Origin: Tenodera sinensis
Taxonomy: Eukaryota; Arthropoda; Insecta; Mantodea; Mantidae
Assembly (NCBI GenBank): GCA_030765045.1
Contig: CM060961.1
Coordinates: 95,457,135 to 95,521,134, forward strand
Reading direction: 5' to 3'
DNA: 64,000 nucleotides
The notes beneath the pieces were generated by a model, which did not search any database, had not been told where the DNA came from, and saw only the letters and a list, made by a program, of their open reading frames with translations. Position numbers and translations under genes: made by a program. Positions 1 through 10,649 of this stretch are shown here, one piece after another (the stretch's first letter is position 1; every line of letters starts with the position of its first letter).

Positions 1-105
1 AAATCTTTTGAACCCAGGGAGTTAAAAACGTTATTTTCTGTGAAATAAGTGTATCGAATTTTTGGGTGCATTTTAATACCTTATCTACGTACTACGTAGA
101 TCAGC
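1..105 (-). repeat. DR-A dispersed repeat, end fragment
   Basis: The window opens inside the terminal part of a DR-A copy. The phrase ATCGAATTTTTGGGTG followed by a run ending in CTACGTAGTAGATC-like sequence is the same end seen near 3640-3690 and 59270-59320. It is cut by the window edge, so its full length is unknown. Confidence 0.7.
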
Positions 106-114
106 GCTGTCCAA

Positions 115-240
115 ATTTCTTAATGTACTCGGGCACATTTAACTCATGCATAAGCAGGCGTGGGCACCATCACAACCACCGCTAGGGCAACTACACTGCC
201 TTTGAGAGGAAAAAGGGAAAGCACTAGTTACGGAAGTAAT
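115..240 (+). repeat. Short dispersed repeat, pair of 29288-29410
   Basis: About 120 bp that recurs in the same orientation near 29.3 kb. Both copies contain GGCGTGGGC, CCATCACAACCACCG, a TTTGAGAGGAAAA stretch and a shared end GGAAGTAATGAAT. No reading frame is visible. It may be a SINE body or tail, because the second copy abuts a SINE, but the class is not established. Confidence 0.7.
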
Positions 241-544
241 GAATGTCTGTGTCTCTGAGTCTGTGGCTGTGTGTACGTGCGTGCGTGCGTGTGTGTTGGG
301 ACAGCACTGATGTAGATGCTAGAGGAAGTAAAAGTGATCTACTGTAGACAATAAATATAGCCTCTTATAACACAAGGAAACATAACATAATAGTAGCATT
401 ATTTCTATTTATGTGCCAGCATTACAAGTCAATAATCTTTACAGTTCTGTACTATTTTACAACTTATGTAGAATACAAATTAAATAATGGCGGAAAGTTT
501 TTAAGAAAATCTACCAGCAACTAAGTACCATTTATGTAGAAAAT

Positions 545-705
545 CTCTCAAATATTTGATTTTCTCAGAAATGGTTCTTAGCAATTTTGGCTAAAATACT
601 ACATATTTAAGATATTTTCCTGAAAAATTGAATTTCTAACCTAAATTTTCTGGGAATAGGCTGTGCAGACATATTTATTTTGAACGACTGTGGAAAAACC
701 GGAAA
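545..705 (+). repeat. DR-A internal fragment
   Basis: Degenerate match to the middle of DR-A: a TTCTTAGCAATTTTGGCTAAAA segment, then TTTAAGATATTTT, then a TTTTCTGGGAATAGGCTGTG segment, in the same order as in the full copy at 908-1735. Both ends are missing. Confidence 0.5.
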
Positions 706-907
706 ATCATACGAGATTATTTCCCATTGCACAAAAGATGAAGATCTCTTTAAGCACATAACTTAAGTCATTTTTAGGGTGTTAAACATTTGCAGGATAT
801 CCTTTGTTATTGTTCTGAATTTTCCAACACACTTTTGGAAGTCGTTGAGCTCTATTTGTTTTTTCTCATGGACATGCAAAGTCCATTGAACAATATAGCA
901 AACTACT

Positions 908-1735
908 TTTTTACTTTCTCTACTATGTAAAGTAGAGGAAGTATCGTATTCCACCCAAAAATTTAATGTCGAGATTTCACCTGAAATATATATTTTAAGG
1001 CCCCTTGAATTAAAGAAAAAGCATTTTTACCAAAAGGTCCATGTGTCTGCGTGAGTGTATACCAGTCTGTGAACAGCATAACTCAAATACGAAAAGTCGT
1101 TTAAAAACCAAAGTTGGTATTTAAGTTTAATGTCTATCAAGGATTCGACATGAAGACTTTGAAGAACATTGCTCAACCCTAAACTTGGTTTGTTGATTTT
1201 CTTGAAAATATTTCTAACGATTTTGATTAAAATGTCATATATTTTAGATACTTTATGGCAAATAAAGTGTATATCTTGAATTTTTTGGCTATATGCCATG
1301 TGGTCCTTTCTACTCTCGATGAGTTTTGCATAACCGATAAGCCGTAAGAGATAGCCTAATTTTACTGTAAAAATGTAGGTCTTGCTAAAACACACAATTT
1401 GTCTAAGTTTTTGTAGAATGAATCATTTCGGAGATAATCCATTTTATTTGTGTGAGTTTTGGAGAACCTTTACTTCTGTCAAACGGAACATCGTTATACA
1501 TTTTTTATATGTTAACTGTGCAAGAAGAACGGAATTTGAAGGCCTTAAAAGATTGTACTATCGCTCAAAGCCTACTGTATTCCATTATGCCCCTGTATCT
1601 ACAAGAAGATAAACACTAAGATCATTTCTGCAAATGTTTATCTCTAGTAACACGAAGAAGATATTGGAATACGAGTTTGTAAGAATTGTTAGTATAAGAG
1701 TAGAGAAACTCATGTGAGTGTAACACATTAGATTT
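908..1735 (+). repeat. DR-A dispersed repeat, near full length
   Basis: A nearly complete member of the family that dominates the window. It starts at TTTACTTTCTCTACTATG, runs through GTATTCCACCCAAAAA, the CAGCATAACTCAAA block and AAAACCAAAGTTGGTATTTA, and ends at GTAGAGAAACTCATGTGAG. The internal TG microsatellite site is short here. Open frames inside it (for example 1027-1395 on the minus strand) recur as garbled shadows in other copies, so none is treated as a gene. The short inverted ACTTTCTCTACT motif at both ends suggests a non-autonomous DNA element, but no target duplication could be fixed. Confidence 0.8.
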
Positions 1736-1739
1736 TTAA

Positions 1740-2190
1740 AATACCTGACAACTGCTTTAGCCATGTCATATCTTCAACAAAATGTAAAATTGTAGTGAAG
1801 GTTTATTTCGATTAACAAGAAGTTGATGACACTATGACAACTTGAGGAAAGGGACTTAGCATCTGGACAGGAAGGCGATCTTTTGCGCCTATGCCCCTGA
1901 TGTGGCGCCCCCCCTCCCTACCCATAAGGACAGAGTAGGTGGCTAAGGCCCTACACTTTCCCAGTTAGATATACAGCGACTCAGCGCAGTTCCTCTCACA
2001 CTTATTCGGGTTCATACTCCCAAGGGGGGGGGGGGGGGGGAATGGCTCGTGACTACGAAATGGCTCCCCTCCCCCATATCCCACGAGGGTCCGGGAAACC
2101 AGTAGGCTCGCCTACAATCCAGAGGACGAGACTTCCAGAGCGCATTCGTTCCCCAGGCCGTGCCGCCAGCGCAACGCTCGCCGACGCTTT
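1740..2190. other. Unassigned stretch with 17-G homopolymer
   Basis: No gene or named repeat recognised. It is more GC-rich than its flanks and contains a run of 17 G at 2024-2040, a likely sequencing or slippage hotspot. It borders the SINE that follows and could be a further fragment of an older retroelement. Confidence 0.4.
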
Positions 2191-2194
2191 CAAC

Positions 2195-2400
2195 CCTTAA
2201 AGAAACCTAACGGGATGCAGAGTGAAATGAAATTGTTTATTTAACGAAATGCAGGGACAGGAAATTTGGAGGCTATGAAAATCCTTCCCAGCATTCGCCT
2301 GGTCGATGGGAAAGAAAGGTTGGCCACGAGGATCGAACACGCGACCCTCCCTAATGCTGCCCAGAGACGTTAGCGCCTGCGCCATCCCGGTCGGTATGAA
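2195..2400 (-). mobile_element. tRNA-derived SINE (family C)
   Basis: Read on the minus strand from about 2400, a tRNA-like head has an A-box-like GGCGCAGGCGCTAACG and a B-box GTGTTCGATCCTC about 50 bases later. A body ending in AATTTCCTGTCCCT follows, also present in the SINE at 5500-5700. Spacing and box sequences are those of RNA polymerase III internal promoters. It is a retroposon, not a tRNA gene, since no cloverleaf with a usable anticodon arm is evident. Confidence 0.7.
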
Positions 2401-3154
2401 GTGGAAAGAAAAATAAGTATTTGTAAGATTAGTTTCGGGATGAAAGTTAGATAAAGGCATGTGACTGCAAACATATCAGATTGTTAAGCACTGTATAAAT
2501 GAACATTAAAAAGGTTTAAGAATTTTGGAAGGGAGTATCCTCAAAGCATAGTTCAATCTAAGTTTAAACTACATTTTCGAGACTGCCTATACTCATACTT
2601 TGTAAAGACCCAATTACATTCACTTGGGCGTAACGAAGTTTACCAAGATATGAACTTTTGACACAACACCGACGTTGACAATATAGGTCACGTAAAGGGA
2701 AAGCTGGCGACATATTAAAATCGATTTGTCTAATTACAGTTTAATTTAGCGAAGAGCTTGAAGCACTCAGCTTCAAGAGAAGCAGAGAAGGCAAAGTAAG
2801 GAAGGCATCTGCGCAATCCAGTGAAAGCGGTAAATCTATTTGTGTTGAGAAAACACCCCCGTATTTGTATAGAGGCATATGGACGTGCCGAGATACACAA
2901 GCCTCTTATCCTCTTTTCTCCGGAAATGATATACGGCTTCCAATCTCTGTAAGCCTGAAAACCAACGCTGTAGACCCTAGGTAATAGAAACATACTGCCG
3001 GCTTCGATATTGGAAGGCGTGGCCGGGCCGATTTGTAGGTAATAACATTATCATTGCTGAAGATAAATTGATATAAGGTGACGCAATGGTTCTAGAAAGA
3101 GAGAGAGAGACAGAAGCAACGACACGAGGACATTACTAATAACCGAAGCTAACG

Positions 3155-3475
3155 TACAAACAGTTTTGTATAGTAAGATTTAGTCTATCTCTTACAGCTT
3201 ACCAGTTATACAAAAATCATCAAGAGTAAACAGGATTACATGGGCTATAGCCAGAAAATTCATCTGTAATAAAAACATCTTAAACATGTGGCATTTTAAT
3301 CAAAATCGTTTGAGCCATTTTCGAGAAAACCAAAATTTTCAAAACATTTTGCATGTGAAGGGTAGTTTAGGGCGGAGGAATTTTCTTCAATTCTTCCTGT
3401 CGGATCCTTGATGTATATTAAACAGAAGTACCAACTTTGGGTTTTAACCAACTTTTCCATGAGTTATGCTGTTCA

Positions 3476-3549
<74 letters not shown>

Positions 3550-3700
3550 GTTGCGCGCGTGGACTTTTTTCTAAAAATGCTTTTTTTTTTATTCAGGAGG
3601 CCTCAAGACTTGTATTTCCAGTGAAATCTCAACATCCAATTTTTGGGTGGAATGCAATACTTCCTCTACTTACTATAGGTAGTAGAGAAAATAAAATATT
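3155..3700 (-). repeat. DR-A dispersed repeat with long CA tract
   Basis: Minus-orientation copy lacking its outer end. It runs from TAGTAAGATTTAGTCTATCTC through ATGGGCTATAGCCAGAAAAT to the GTGGAATGCAATACTTCCTC end. Its microsatellite site has grown to roughly 35 CA units (about 3475-3544). The 129-residue frame across it at 3408-3797 is an artefact of the repeat. Confidence 0.8.
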
Positions 3701-4019
3701 AATGTCTTACGGAAATTTAACATTGCTCGATAAACTTTTGTGCGCACTATATAAGGAATGTTCCAAAATTAGACCAACAAACTTCGGGAGCTGTTAGATA
3801 ACATTATTTTAAACATCTTTTATTAAGGAAAGTTTTTTTTGCTGTGGTTCTTCGTTAAAGCGCTAGACGAGTTAATGCACTATCTCCCAATGAGCATAAG
3901 TATTTACGGCAAAATCAACAATGAAAGTTGGTATTACATGTTTCTTAGTAAGGTACACAGTCTTAATCCAAGGGACAAACACAGAACACACAAACAAAAC
4001 ACAAACATCTTATTGTTTA

Positions 4020-4971
4020 GGGGCACTGGGAGGTCGATCGACTTCAAAAAATCGATTTTTTGTTTTTAACATTAAAAATATATAATTCTTCAGCTTTAAA
4101 ATTATATATATATATATATAAAATTGGTATAGTGTTATATGTATAACGATGGTTGCAGTGGTAGATTTACAGTGATGGAAAAAATGGGTATAAAAGTTAG
4201 TCAGAATATGAAGGAAGCCTGTATAAACATATATATATATATGTCAACTCTCGGAGGCAAAAAGGGCAGTTCAGTTGCTTGAAAATAAAGCTAGAACTAA
4301 GAAAAGGAAAAGAAAAGATGAGGAAAACTTAGGTGAGCAGGAATATGGAGCAGGCATCCTGAAAGTATGTGTAATTTGAAAAGAATGGTACTTCAGCTTT
4401 GGTCGCAATTTCCCGAAACCTTGATTTTTCACACTTCAGGTACACATTTCTCAAAAACTATAAGAGATATTGATATAACATTTTAGTGCTTATTTATCCA
4501 CGTTTGTTGAGTACAGCCGGTTAAGGCTTTTGTGAATTAGAGCTATAATGTGGAGAAAAAAAATGTAATGCTTAAAAATATTACCATACTTTTCCTATAT
4601 AGAATTAAATAATTTTTGATTTTCAAAATATAAACTACATAGGATTTATGTTTAAATGACAATGTTAAGCTATGCTTTATGTTATTCAGATAAAACTTTG
4701 GTGCCTGTAGCTTCAAAGTCCTACAAGAAAAGTGTACCTGAAGTATGAGGTGTAACATTTTTTTTTCAGGATACATAGTGTGCTTTATGCCCCTTTTGCA
4801 TGGAATTCTGTGAATGTAATTTAATTATTATGTAAAAGTTAAATGTACAAATGCTTGAACCATAATCACACCAAATTTCAATTTATTCTTATCATTAGTA
4901 GCTGCTATATTTAAATTTTAAATATTGGTGTAAGTTAACCTCGTGATGTTAAAAATAACCTCCCAGTGCCC
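4020..4971 (+). mobile_element. TTAA-target DNA transposon inserted in the left arm
   Basis: Inverted termini GGGGCACTGGGAGGT (4020-4034) and its complement (4958-4971) are flanked by TTTA (4016-4019) and TTAA (4972-4975). This fits a decayed TTAA target duplication, as in Kolobok or piggyBac-type elements. Joining the flanks restores the left arm of the surrounding foldback element, independent support for an insertion. The body holds a transposase C-terminal remnant and AT-rich sequence with no intact frame, so the copy is dead and probably internally deleted. Confidence 0.7.
4146..4365 (+). pseudogene. Transposase C-terminal remnant (Mutator-like/Kolobok-like)
   Basis: Two adjacent frames carry a pattern I associate with the C-terminal end of insect proteins annotated as Mutator-like transposases. 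The first, from 4148, is an NDG-like segment reading DGCSGRFTVMEKMGIKVS. The second, from 4254, is a very basic stretch ending EQEYGAGI, where the family has a basic run and then EG-YGAG-F. A frameshift and a TA-rich insertion separate them. No catalytic residues remain. The assignment rests on recalled family pattern, not on a search. Confidence 0.5.
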
Positions 4972-5499
4972 TTAAATCATTCACAGCTTTACTATTCAAA
5001 GCAAATATTGGAACGCACGCCACTGCGATTAACACAAAAGGTGTATCGGCGAGTCCTATTCTGCCGTACTCTCGCAAAGACACCAGTCATTGCTCTGGTT
5101 TAAAACTTTGTCGGTCTAATTTCGAATAATAAAGCTGTGGTTAACTGTAAACAATGAGATGTTTGTGTTTTGTTCATGTGTTCTGTGTTTGCTTCTTGTG
5201 CCTTACTGAGATAAATGCAATACTAATTTGCATTTTTGATTTTTCCATAAATACTTAAACTGGGTGAGAGGCAGTAATCTATGACGTTAACTCTCTAGCG
5301 CTTAAACCAAGCACCACAGCAAAAAAACTTTCCTTAACAAAAAGTGTTTAAAATAATGTCACGTATCAGCTGCTAAAGTTCGTCGGTCTAATTTTAGGAC
5401 ACTATATATTTATATTCTTGTTAGGTATATGCTAACAACCTCAAAGAATAAATAAAAAAATTGTAGATTTAGTGATTTTGCCATAAATCTCATTGCTAT

Positions 5500-5700
5500 A
5501 AACGTTTGCATACCGTGGTAACGCGTGAGGTTCGCATTCAGGAGTCGGTGGGTTCAACTCCCATTGTCGAACTTCCTGACCCATGGTGTGTTTTGGAGGT
5601 TTCACCGAATTGCCAGACAATTGCTGCGAAGAGAATTACATCCCCCGAATTTCCTGTCCCTTACAATCACCTCACTTTTTAATTCACTTAACCTTTCACT
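5500..5700 (+). mobile_element. tRNA-derived SINE (family C)
   Basis: tRNA-like head with GGTAACGCGTGAGGTTCGC as an A-box region and GGTGGGTTCAACTCCC as the B box, followed by the body sequence AATTTCCTGTCCCT shared with the minus-strand copy at 2195-2400. A frame covers it on the plus strand but breaks into the SINE body, so it is not called a gene. Confidence 0.7.
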
Positions 5701-5704
5701 TACT

Positions 5705-6640
5705 TGGTTGTTTCAGTGTTCTACTGTGCTTTTCAAATGGGAAGGAGTTTGTCCTTGAGCGTCTCCAGGCCGATAACCAATCGGAGTCCTGCTGCGTAGT
5801 CATATTGCTCTCCCCTTAAGTGAGGCTTGATGCGCGCCAAGAAACGTGAAGAGTGGGGGGTAATGAGCTTGCAACGCTGTGCATGTAAAGGTATCTCATG
5901 GGCTACAGATCAGAACTCTTGCCATTTGAAAAGCACAGTAAGTGTTAGCGTGTGTTTTAGCGTGCATGGCAGGTTCTTCCTCTCTGTAAATCCTCGACTT
6001 CCGGATCGGTGAAGGTCCCCTAGTCCCTTTGATAGTAGACGCTATGCCACTTATTAGGGTACAATCCTGTGCTTAGAGTGAATCCATTCCCCTCTGCTAT
6101 CACCATCAATCCAGAAACATGGAAATAGCACTCCCAGTGGAACTAGAGGGCTGCTTGGCGATGGGTCGTTCATTGTCCTCTTTAGGCAGCTCCAGCAGTC
6201 TGCCTGCGGTCTGTAGCCTCCTGTGGTTCCTTCAGTTAACCCCTTCCTCCTGGGAGGTATTAGCTCAGCCATGTCCAATGCTTCCAAAAGAGGGGAGGTT
6301 GGATTTACCTCTATCTACTAGGCGCGGACTATGCCATTTTTCACACTCGGACGTGCTTGTGTTGCAGTGGCAGTTTTGTTATACGTACGTGACGTATGAT
6401 TTACGAAAGCATTTTCAAATCTTATGCGCTCAACGTCTGTTTATTAGCGAGTTGTTTGGTACAGCTTAAGTTTAACAAGTCTATATGAATATTTGGCAAC
6501 AAAGCCGAAGTGCATAGCCTTAAAACAGCACCTAGTGATCTCGCGTAAAATATTGCGATACAGACTTTTAATATAGTTTAGTTTGGAGGAACTCAGTTCA
6601 CAAATATATAAAGCTATGCTTAGCCTTATACAAACTGCGT
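5705..6640. other. Unassigned stretch, GC-richer block at 6000-6330
   Basis: No gene recognised. Frames of 116 residues (6119-6469, plus) and 77 residues (6054-6287, minus) overlap on opposite strands in the GC-richer part and resemble no family I know. Composition unlike the flanks suggests an older, unassigned retroelement piece. Confidence 0.35.
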
Positions 6641-6709
6641 AAGCTTTCACGGCCGATGTCATAAGATACAAAATGATCATCCGGGCTTGTATGCCGTGAT
6701 CTAGTGGAA

Positions 6710-6850
6710 AGTGTTCTTCTGAAAAACACCAATATCGAAACTCCGAAACAATTACGCAATTCAGTAGTAGAAACAGTTATTGACAATAAGTATAAACGGC
6801 ATGCCTTTAATCAAAAAATCAAAAGACAGAGTTTAAAAATTTAGAGAAGG
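6710..6850 (+). repeat. Dispersed repeat, pair of 20028-20165
   Basis: About 140 bp shared in the same orientation with 20028-20165. Both have a CACCAATA-like block, GAAACAATT-CGCA-TTCA, GCATGC-TTTAATCAA, AAAAGACAGA-TTTAAAAA and a purine-rich end. No coding potential is seen; the family is unassigned. Confidence 0.6.
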
Positions 6851-7179
6851 GGCCCCCTTGGTAATGCGAGGGTTAAACCTAGAACTGCTTATTCTGCGCT
6901 CCATTAATGAGTGAAAGAATTGGGCTCCACTCTGAATTTGGATAATATTTCATCGGGAATACAGGCTTTAAGCCGTTAGAGAAAAACCAATAAAATATAA
7001 TAGCAGAACGATGCATAATGAAGAATACCAAACCATATTTAAGAACAGGGCCATTTGGGCATGCAACCCGAAGATTATTATGGCATTCCTTTCACTCTAA
7101 ACTACACTTTACAGGTAAAAATGTTTCATTGATACTCTATTCTCAAGGATGGATATAACTATTTCGATTATATATATGA

Positions 7180-7830
7180 GATACTAGCTGAAATACCCGT
7201 GGTTTGACAATTTTGTCCCTGCAGTTTTTAGACATAGGTTGCGTACTATAAAGAACACAAAATAAACAAAATAAATCAATAAAAACTTCAGGGAAGTACT
7301 ATGCAAAAGCACTGTTGAACAACTGAAAGTCCAGTAGAGAAAGCCGTGTGAATACGAGACGTTGTATTTTGATTTCAAACATATAGGAAATTGCATGAGT
7401 TGTTTGTAAGATAGTAGTGCAAGAGGTGTGATTGAGTTTCATAAAAGAAAAGCGTGTGAACAAAACCGTATGAATGTAATACATTGCATTTCTTTTTCAG
7501 TCATGGAAAAAACTAGGAATTATATGTTGCAGGGCCAGTGGAGAAAGGAATGTGATCGTGTTTGGTAAAATAAAAGTGAGTGGAGGAAACCATGTGAATG
7601 CAATGTGTTGCATTTCTGTTACTATCATAAAAAATTGTATGAGTTGTTAGCTAAAGGTCGAGTAGAGGACATGTGAATATTTCACGTAAAAGGAAAGGGA
7701 AAACAGAATCACAAGTGAGTGTTACGTTGCATAGCAAACTGGATAACATCAAAATCTTGTCCATAAAAAAAATACATACACGTGCCGAATTTCGTGGTGA
7801 TCGGTCGAGTGCCTGAACAAAATCATTTGA
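7180..7830 (+). repeat. Unassigned interspersed element with ~150-bp internal repeats
   Basis: It opens with ACTAGCTGAAATACCCGTGG and closes with GCCGAATTTCGTGGTGATCG. Such phrases commonly bound small insect interspersed repeats. Between them three to four imperfect copies of a unit of about 130-150 bp recur, each with a TGAAT/GAATGNAAT-G-TTGCATTT core and an AAATTG-ATGAGTTGTT element. Short minus-strand frames here are shadows. Class not determined. Confidence 0.5.
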
Positions 7831-8029
7831 AGGAGAGGGGTTGTATAGGCTTCTGAAAATGGGTAGATTCTGCGGCCAAGAAGGGCACTAATGAGTAGGA
7901 GAGGAACGAGATAAGGTGCCATGTAACTACCATGGCCGAAATCCTGACAGGGACCCCGTGGATAGGGCCGTTCTTGGAAAATAGTGAGTTACGGGAATAT
8001 TTTGGTAGTTTAATCATTCATTCAATAAC

Positions 8030-9170
8030 CATGGATTCAACAATGTGTTAATGGGCACTTGTTGGTCTCGATAGAGACCATGTAAACTTGTACAGGCAGT
8101 TTAGAGCCTCCAAGGCTTCTCTTACGGAGAGCTGAAGTTCTCGCGGTGGCTGGTGATGACGTGCTAACTTGGTTTGGTGGCAAAGCTCCTGTCGTGTGGT
8201 ATCTTGAGTTTCAGCTCTGACAGAAGCTTGCGGTGTAACTTAGTTATCTGTTGGATATTTGCAGCGACGCTAGTGTTGTAAATGCTTGTGTTGCGTCGTC
8301 TAGTTATTATACTGAAGTGAGTGGCAGTCAGGGTTTCCATGATGTAGGAACGTAGTTCCACAAATGTAATCCCCATGCGGAGCAACTTACCGCTAATACA
8401 CTCCCACCATTCAGGTCAGGTGTCAGTTTCAGACTGGTGATCTTGAGGTTCTGTGTTAGTTTGTTGAATGCCAGCAGTGACCGAGAAACGGTTGATATCC
8501 CTGGGTTGGAGGTCCTGAAAAACCTCGACCACGCCGTGTGACGCTGAGTATTGGAGCGTAGTGGCTGGGTGGAGTCGGTTGGAGGAGGTGGGACTTAGGC
8601 AAATGCTGATGTGGACGAAGGTCTTCTACTGGTTTATACTGGCCAGCCAAACTGCTCGATGAGGTGCGTATTGCTCACTCAGAAGGCAACGCTGCCAGGG
8701 ATCATAGGTGACACATACCCATGTCAGCGAGTGGACTCCGGAGTAATGGCTCCGCATGAGGAACGGCATAATGTCCGCAGCACCGATAAGGGCTGGAACG
8801 GCTACTGCAGCTGGCTTCAGCAGTAAAGGTCTGCCTAAGAAGACTATGGATAGTTACGATTCTGGTATTGGCAGAAGGTCAGAACATTTGTGTGGCTTGG
8901 AGTATGAATTCCGTGGAATGTTGCATGTTAACTCTGAATGACGGTGCTAGTTCTTGAAGCAGATGGTGCAGCGGCACCGGAAGTGATAGATTAATGCAGC
9001 AGAAAAGTGAAATCTAATATGGGCGGCTAGAACGGAGGATCGGCGTTGAGTATGCAGCAGCAGTGGCTTTTGAGTAAGGGTGGTGTGGGGTGCCTGCCTT
9101 CAGCAGATATGGCAGAGTAGCGGCGACGGTTGCATCCTCAATGGACACCTGTATAAGTACTCAACTTTTC
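8030..9170 (-). other. GC-richer block, possible decayed retroelement coding region
   Basis: Composition rises in GC relative to the flanks. On the minus strand there are short open pieces: 8164-8385, with an LRMGITFVELRSYIMETL-type segment, and 8456-8650, rich in proline, glutamine and histidine. They look like broken coding sequence and might be gag-like, but I recognise no domain and assign no function. No terminal repeats were found around it. Confidence 0.3.
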
Positions 9171-9397
9171 ATTAACGGTGGTTTTTGTTAACGTTCTGTT
9201 GATCTCCCACATGCCTAAATAGTCTATTGTACAAGCCCGTTGGAAAGGATGACTTTATTATTTCCCAAAATTTGTTCCCTGATCCAGATGAAGCATCTTG
9301 ATTCCAATGTTGGTATTATTCCCAGATCTTTCCTACCTAAAAGTGATGCAGTTATAGTTTTTGTTAACGCGCAAGTGTTCGTTTATATATGAAATGA

Positions 9398-9848
9398 GTT
9401 GCAAGACCAATCTACAACGCTATTGGATCGTTAGTGGATCCTTCGAACTATAGACCAAATGCCCAATCTAAAATATTTAGTGGATTGCGACCATTATTGC
9501 CGGAATCATACAGTTTCCTCTTAATTATGCATAGATATGCCATCCGAAATTCAGGTAAGTAAAAAATATTGCTGTTTGAATCACTCTCGATTGATGTGTA
9601 TATATAATTATTGTTTTATACCGAAAAATATTGTACTTGTTTGTATTTTGTTCATTTTAGACCCTTCATCTGACGAATATGTTATATTCGATCTTGTGGA
9701 ACTTCTATCAAGACAGAATGTTTTTAGAGAAATGTTAAATCCTCTACAGGAATATGACACCAGAGTTAAGTTAGATTTAGGTTTCTCAAGCGAATATTCA
9801 TGGATGGCTCGTTCATGGTGGCCTCGGACTGAAAAACTAACTGAATAA
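9398..9848 (+). CDS. Unidentified two-exon coding fragment (host gene 3' end or decayed copy)
   Basis: An open segment 9398-9554 ends in CAG followed by a strong donor GTAAGT. A 106-bp AT-rich intron (9555-9660) ends in TTCATTTTAG. Joining the two exons keeps one frame open for about 114 codons to the TAA at 9846-9848, with AATAAA at 9870-9875. The peptide contains VDPSNYRPNAQ, GLRPLLPES, FDLVELLSRQ and WMARSWWP, and looks like genuine protein rather than random translation. I do not recognise the family. The 5' boundary is unclear: a TGA lies at 9395-9397 and no good acceptor is visible. A further open piece in another frame (about 9249-9395) may be a preceding exon or frameshifted continuation, so a pseudogene is equally possible. 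Confidence 0.4.
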
Positions 9849-10429
9849 AGTATGGTCGTGTAAGCACAAAATAAACTGTTGATTACCCTCGCTTATTGCG
9901 CAGCAGGAGCTTTCCAGAATGTTATACATCATATTCATGTTTGGTGTGTGGAATAATATGTGTGAGCCTCAGCATTGCACGAATTAGGGTACTGTACATA
10001 AATGTGCCTAAGGCAGTTCTTTACAAACTGTGAAGCAAGAATTCTGTGTCGTTAGTAATTACCCCTGTTGTCACTGTTATTGACTGCAGTCACATGGAAA
10101 TTCGAAACCTCGACGGAAATTTAAGTGAAATTTTCAAAAACAGGACAGTTTACTTCTATTTTATTCTTTTTATTCTCCATTTTGGCTTGCAGAAATTCAT
10201 TCGAAACAACTTTGCTAACAATATCATAAGTATAATCCCAGAAGTGTGGCGTCAATTGTTAGTTGCAACGACATAATACGTCTAACAAGATTATAATATG
10301 TGCCACCGCATGGACTCAGTCGTTTTGCTGCTTCTCTCGTGAAAGAAGACATAGTTAACGGATCATATTATATGTATTTTTCACGATCTAAAGTGACCAT
10401 CTTCAGACATAAAACCAACTACTTTCCTT

Positions 10430-10550
10430 ATTCTTGTTCTAACCAATCACAGGAGAGATGAGGATAGAACGCTGCATGCACTCTTCCAGTGTCCTGGCTT
10501 AGCTCTGTCCAGGATAGGTTTACCATCCGAGTTTCTTTCTATTTTTTTCG
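10430..10550 (+). pseudogene. Possible LINE C-terminal fragment
   Basis: A short frame reads RRDEDRTLHALFQCPGLALSRIG. It resembles the E-T--H-L--CP-L---R motif found after the RNase H or RT region of many LINE proteins. It is isolated, with no adjoining RT motifs, so this is a weak call. Confidence 0.3.
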
Positions 10551-10649
10551 CCAAGATTTTAGCTGTGCTAGTAGTGATTCCTATCATGATTCCAGGGCCA
10601 ATATAAGGTATCTCCGCATTCTTTACACGATAAGTAAACATTTAGTTTA

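Larger units (their letters stand above)
3754..5402. mobile_element. Foldback-type DNA element with ~270-300 bp inverted arms
   Basis: The left arm (3754-4019) and right arm (about 5118-5402) are long inverted repeats. Both begin with a version of CCNAAAATTAGACC and share ATTATTTTAAACA, TGCTGTGGT, GCGCTAGA, AACACAGAACACA and CAAACATCT in the same order. TATA flanks both ends, consistent with a TA or TATA target duplication. The left arm is broken at 4019/4020 by an inserted transposon and resumes at 4972 with CAGCTTTACTATTC, which matches the inner end of the right arm (CAGCTTTATTATTC on the opposite strand). No transposase of its own is visible, so this is a non-autonomous element of unassigned superfamily. 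Confidence 0.75.

Noticed and set aside
1027..1395. 122-codon minus frame inside DR-A
   Set aside because: Equivalent frames are interrupted in the other DR-A copies. No conserved protein emerges when the copies at 15405, 26228 and 42938 are compared by eye.
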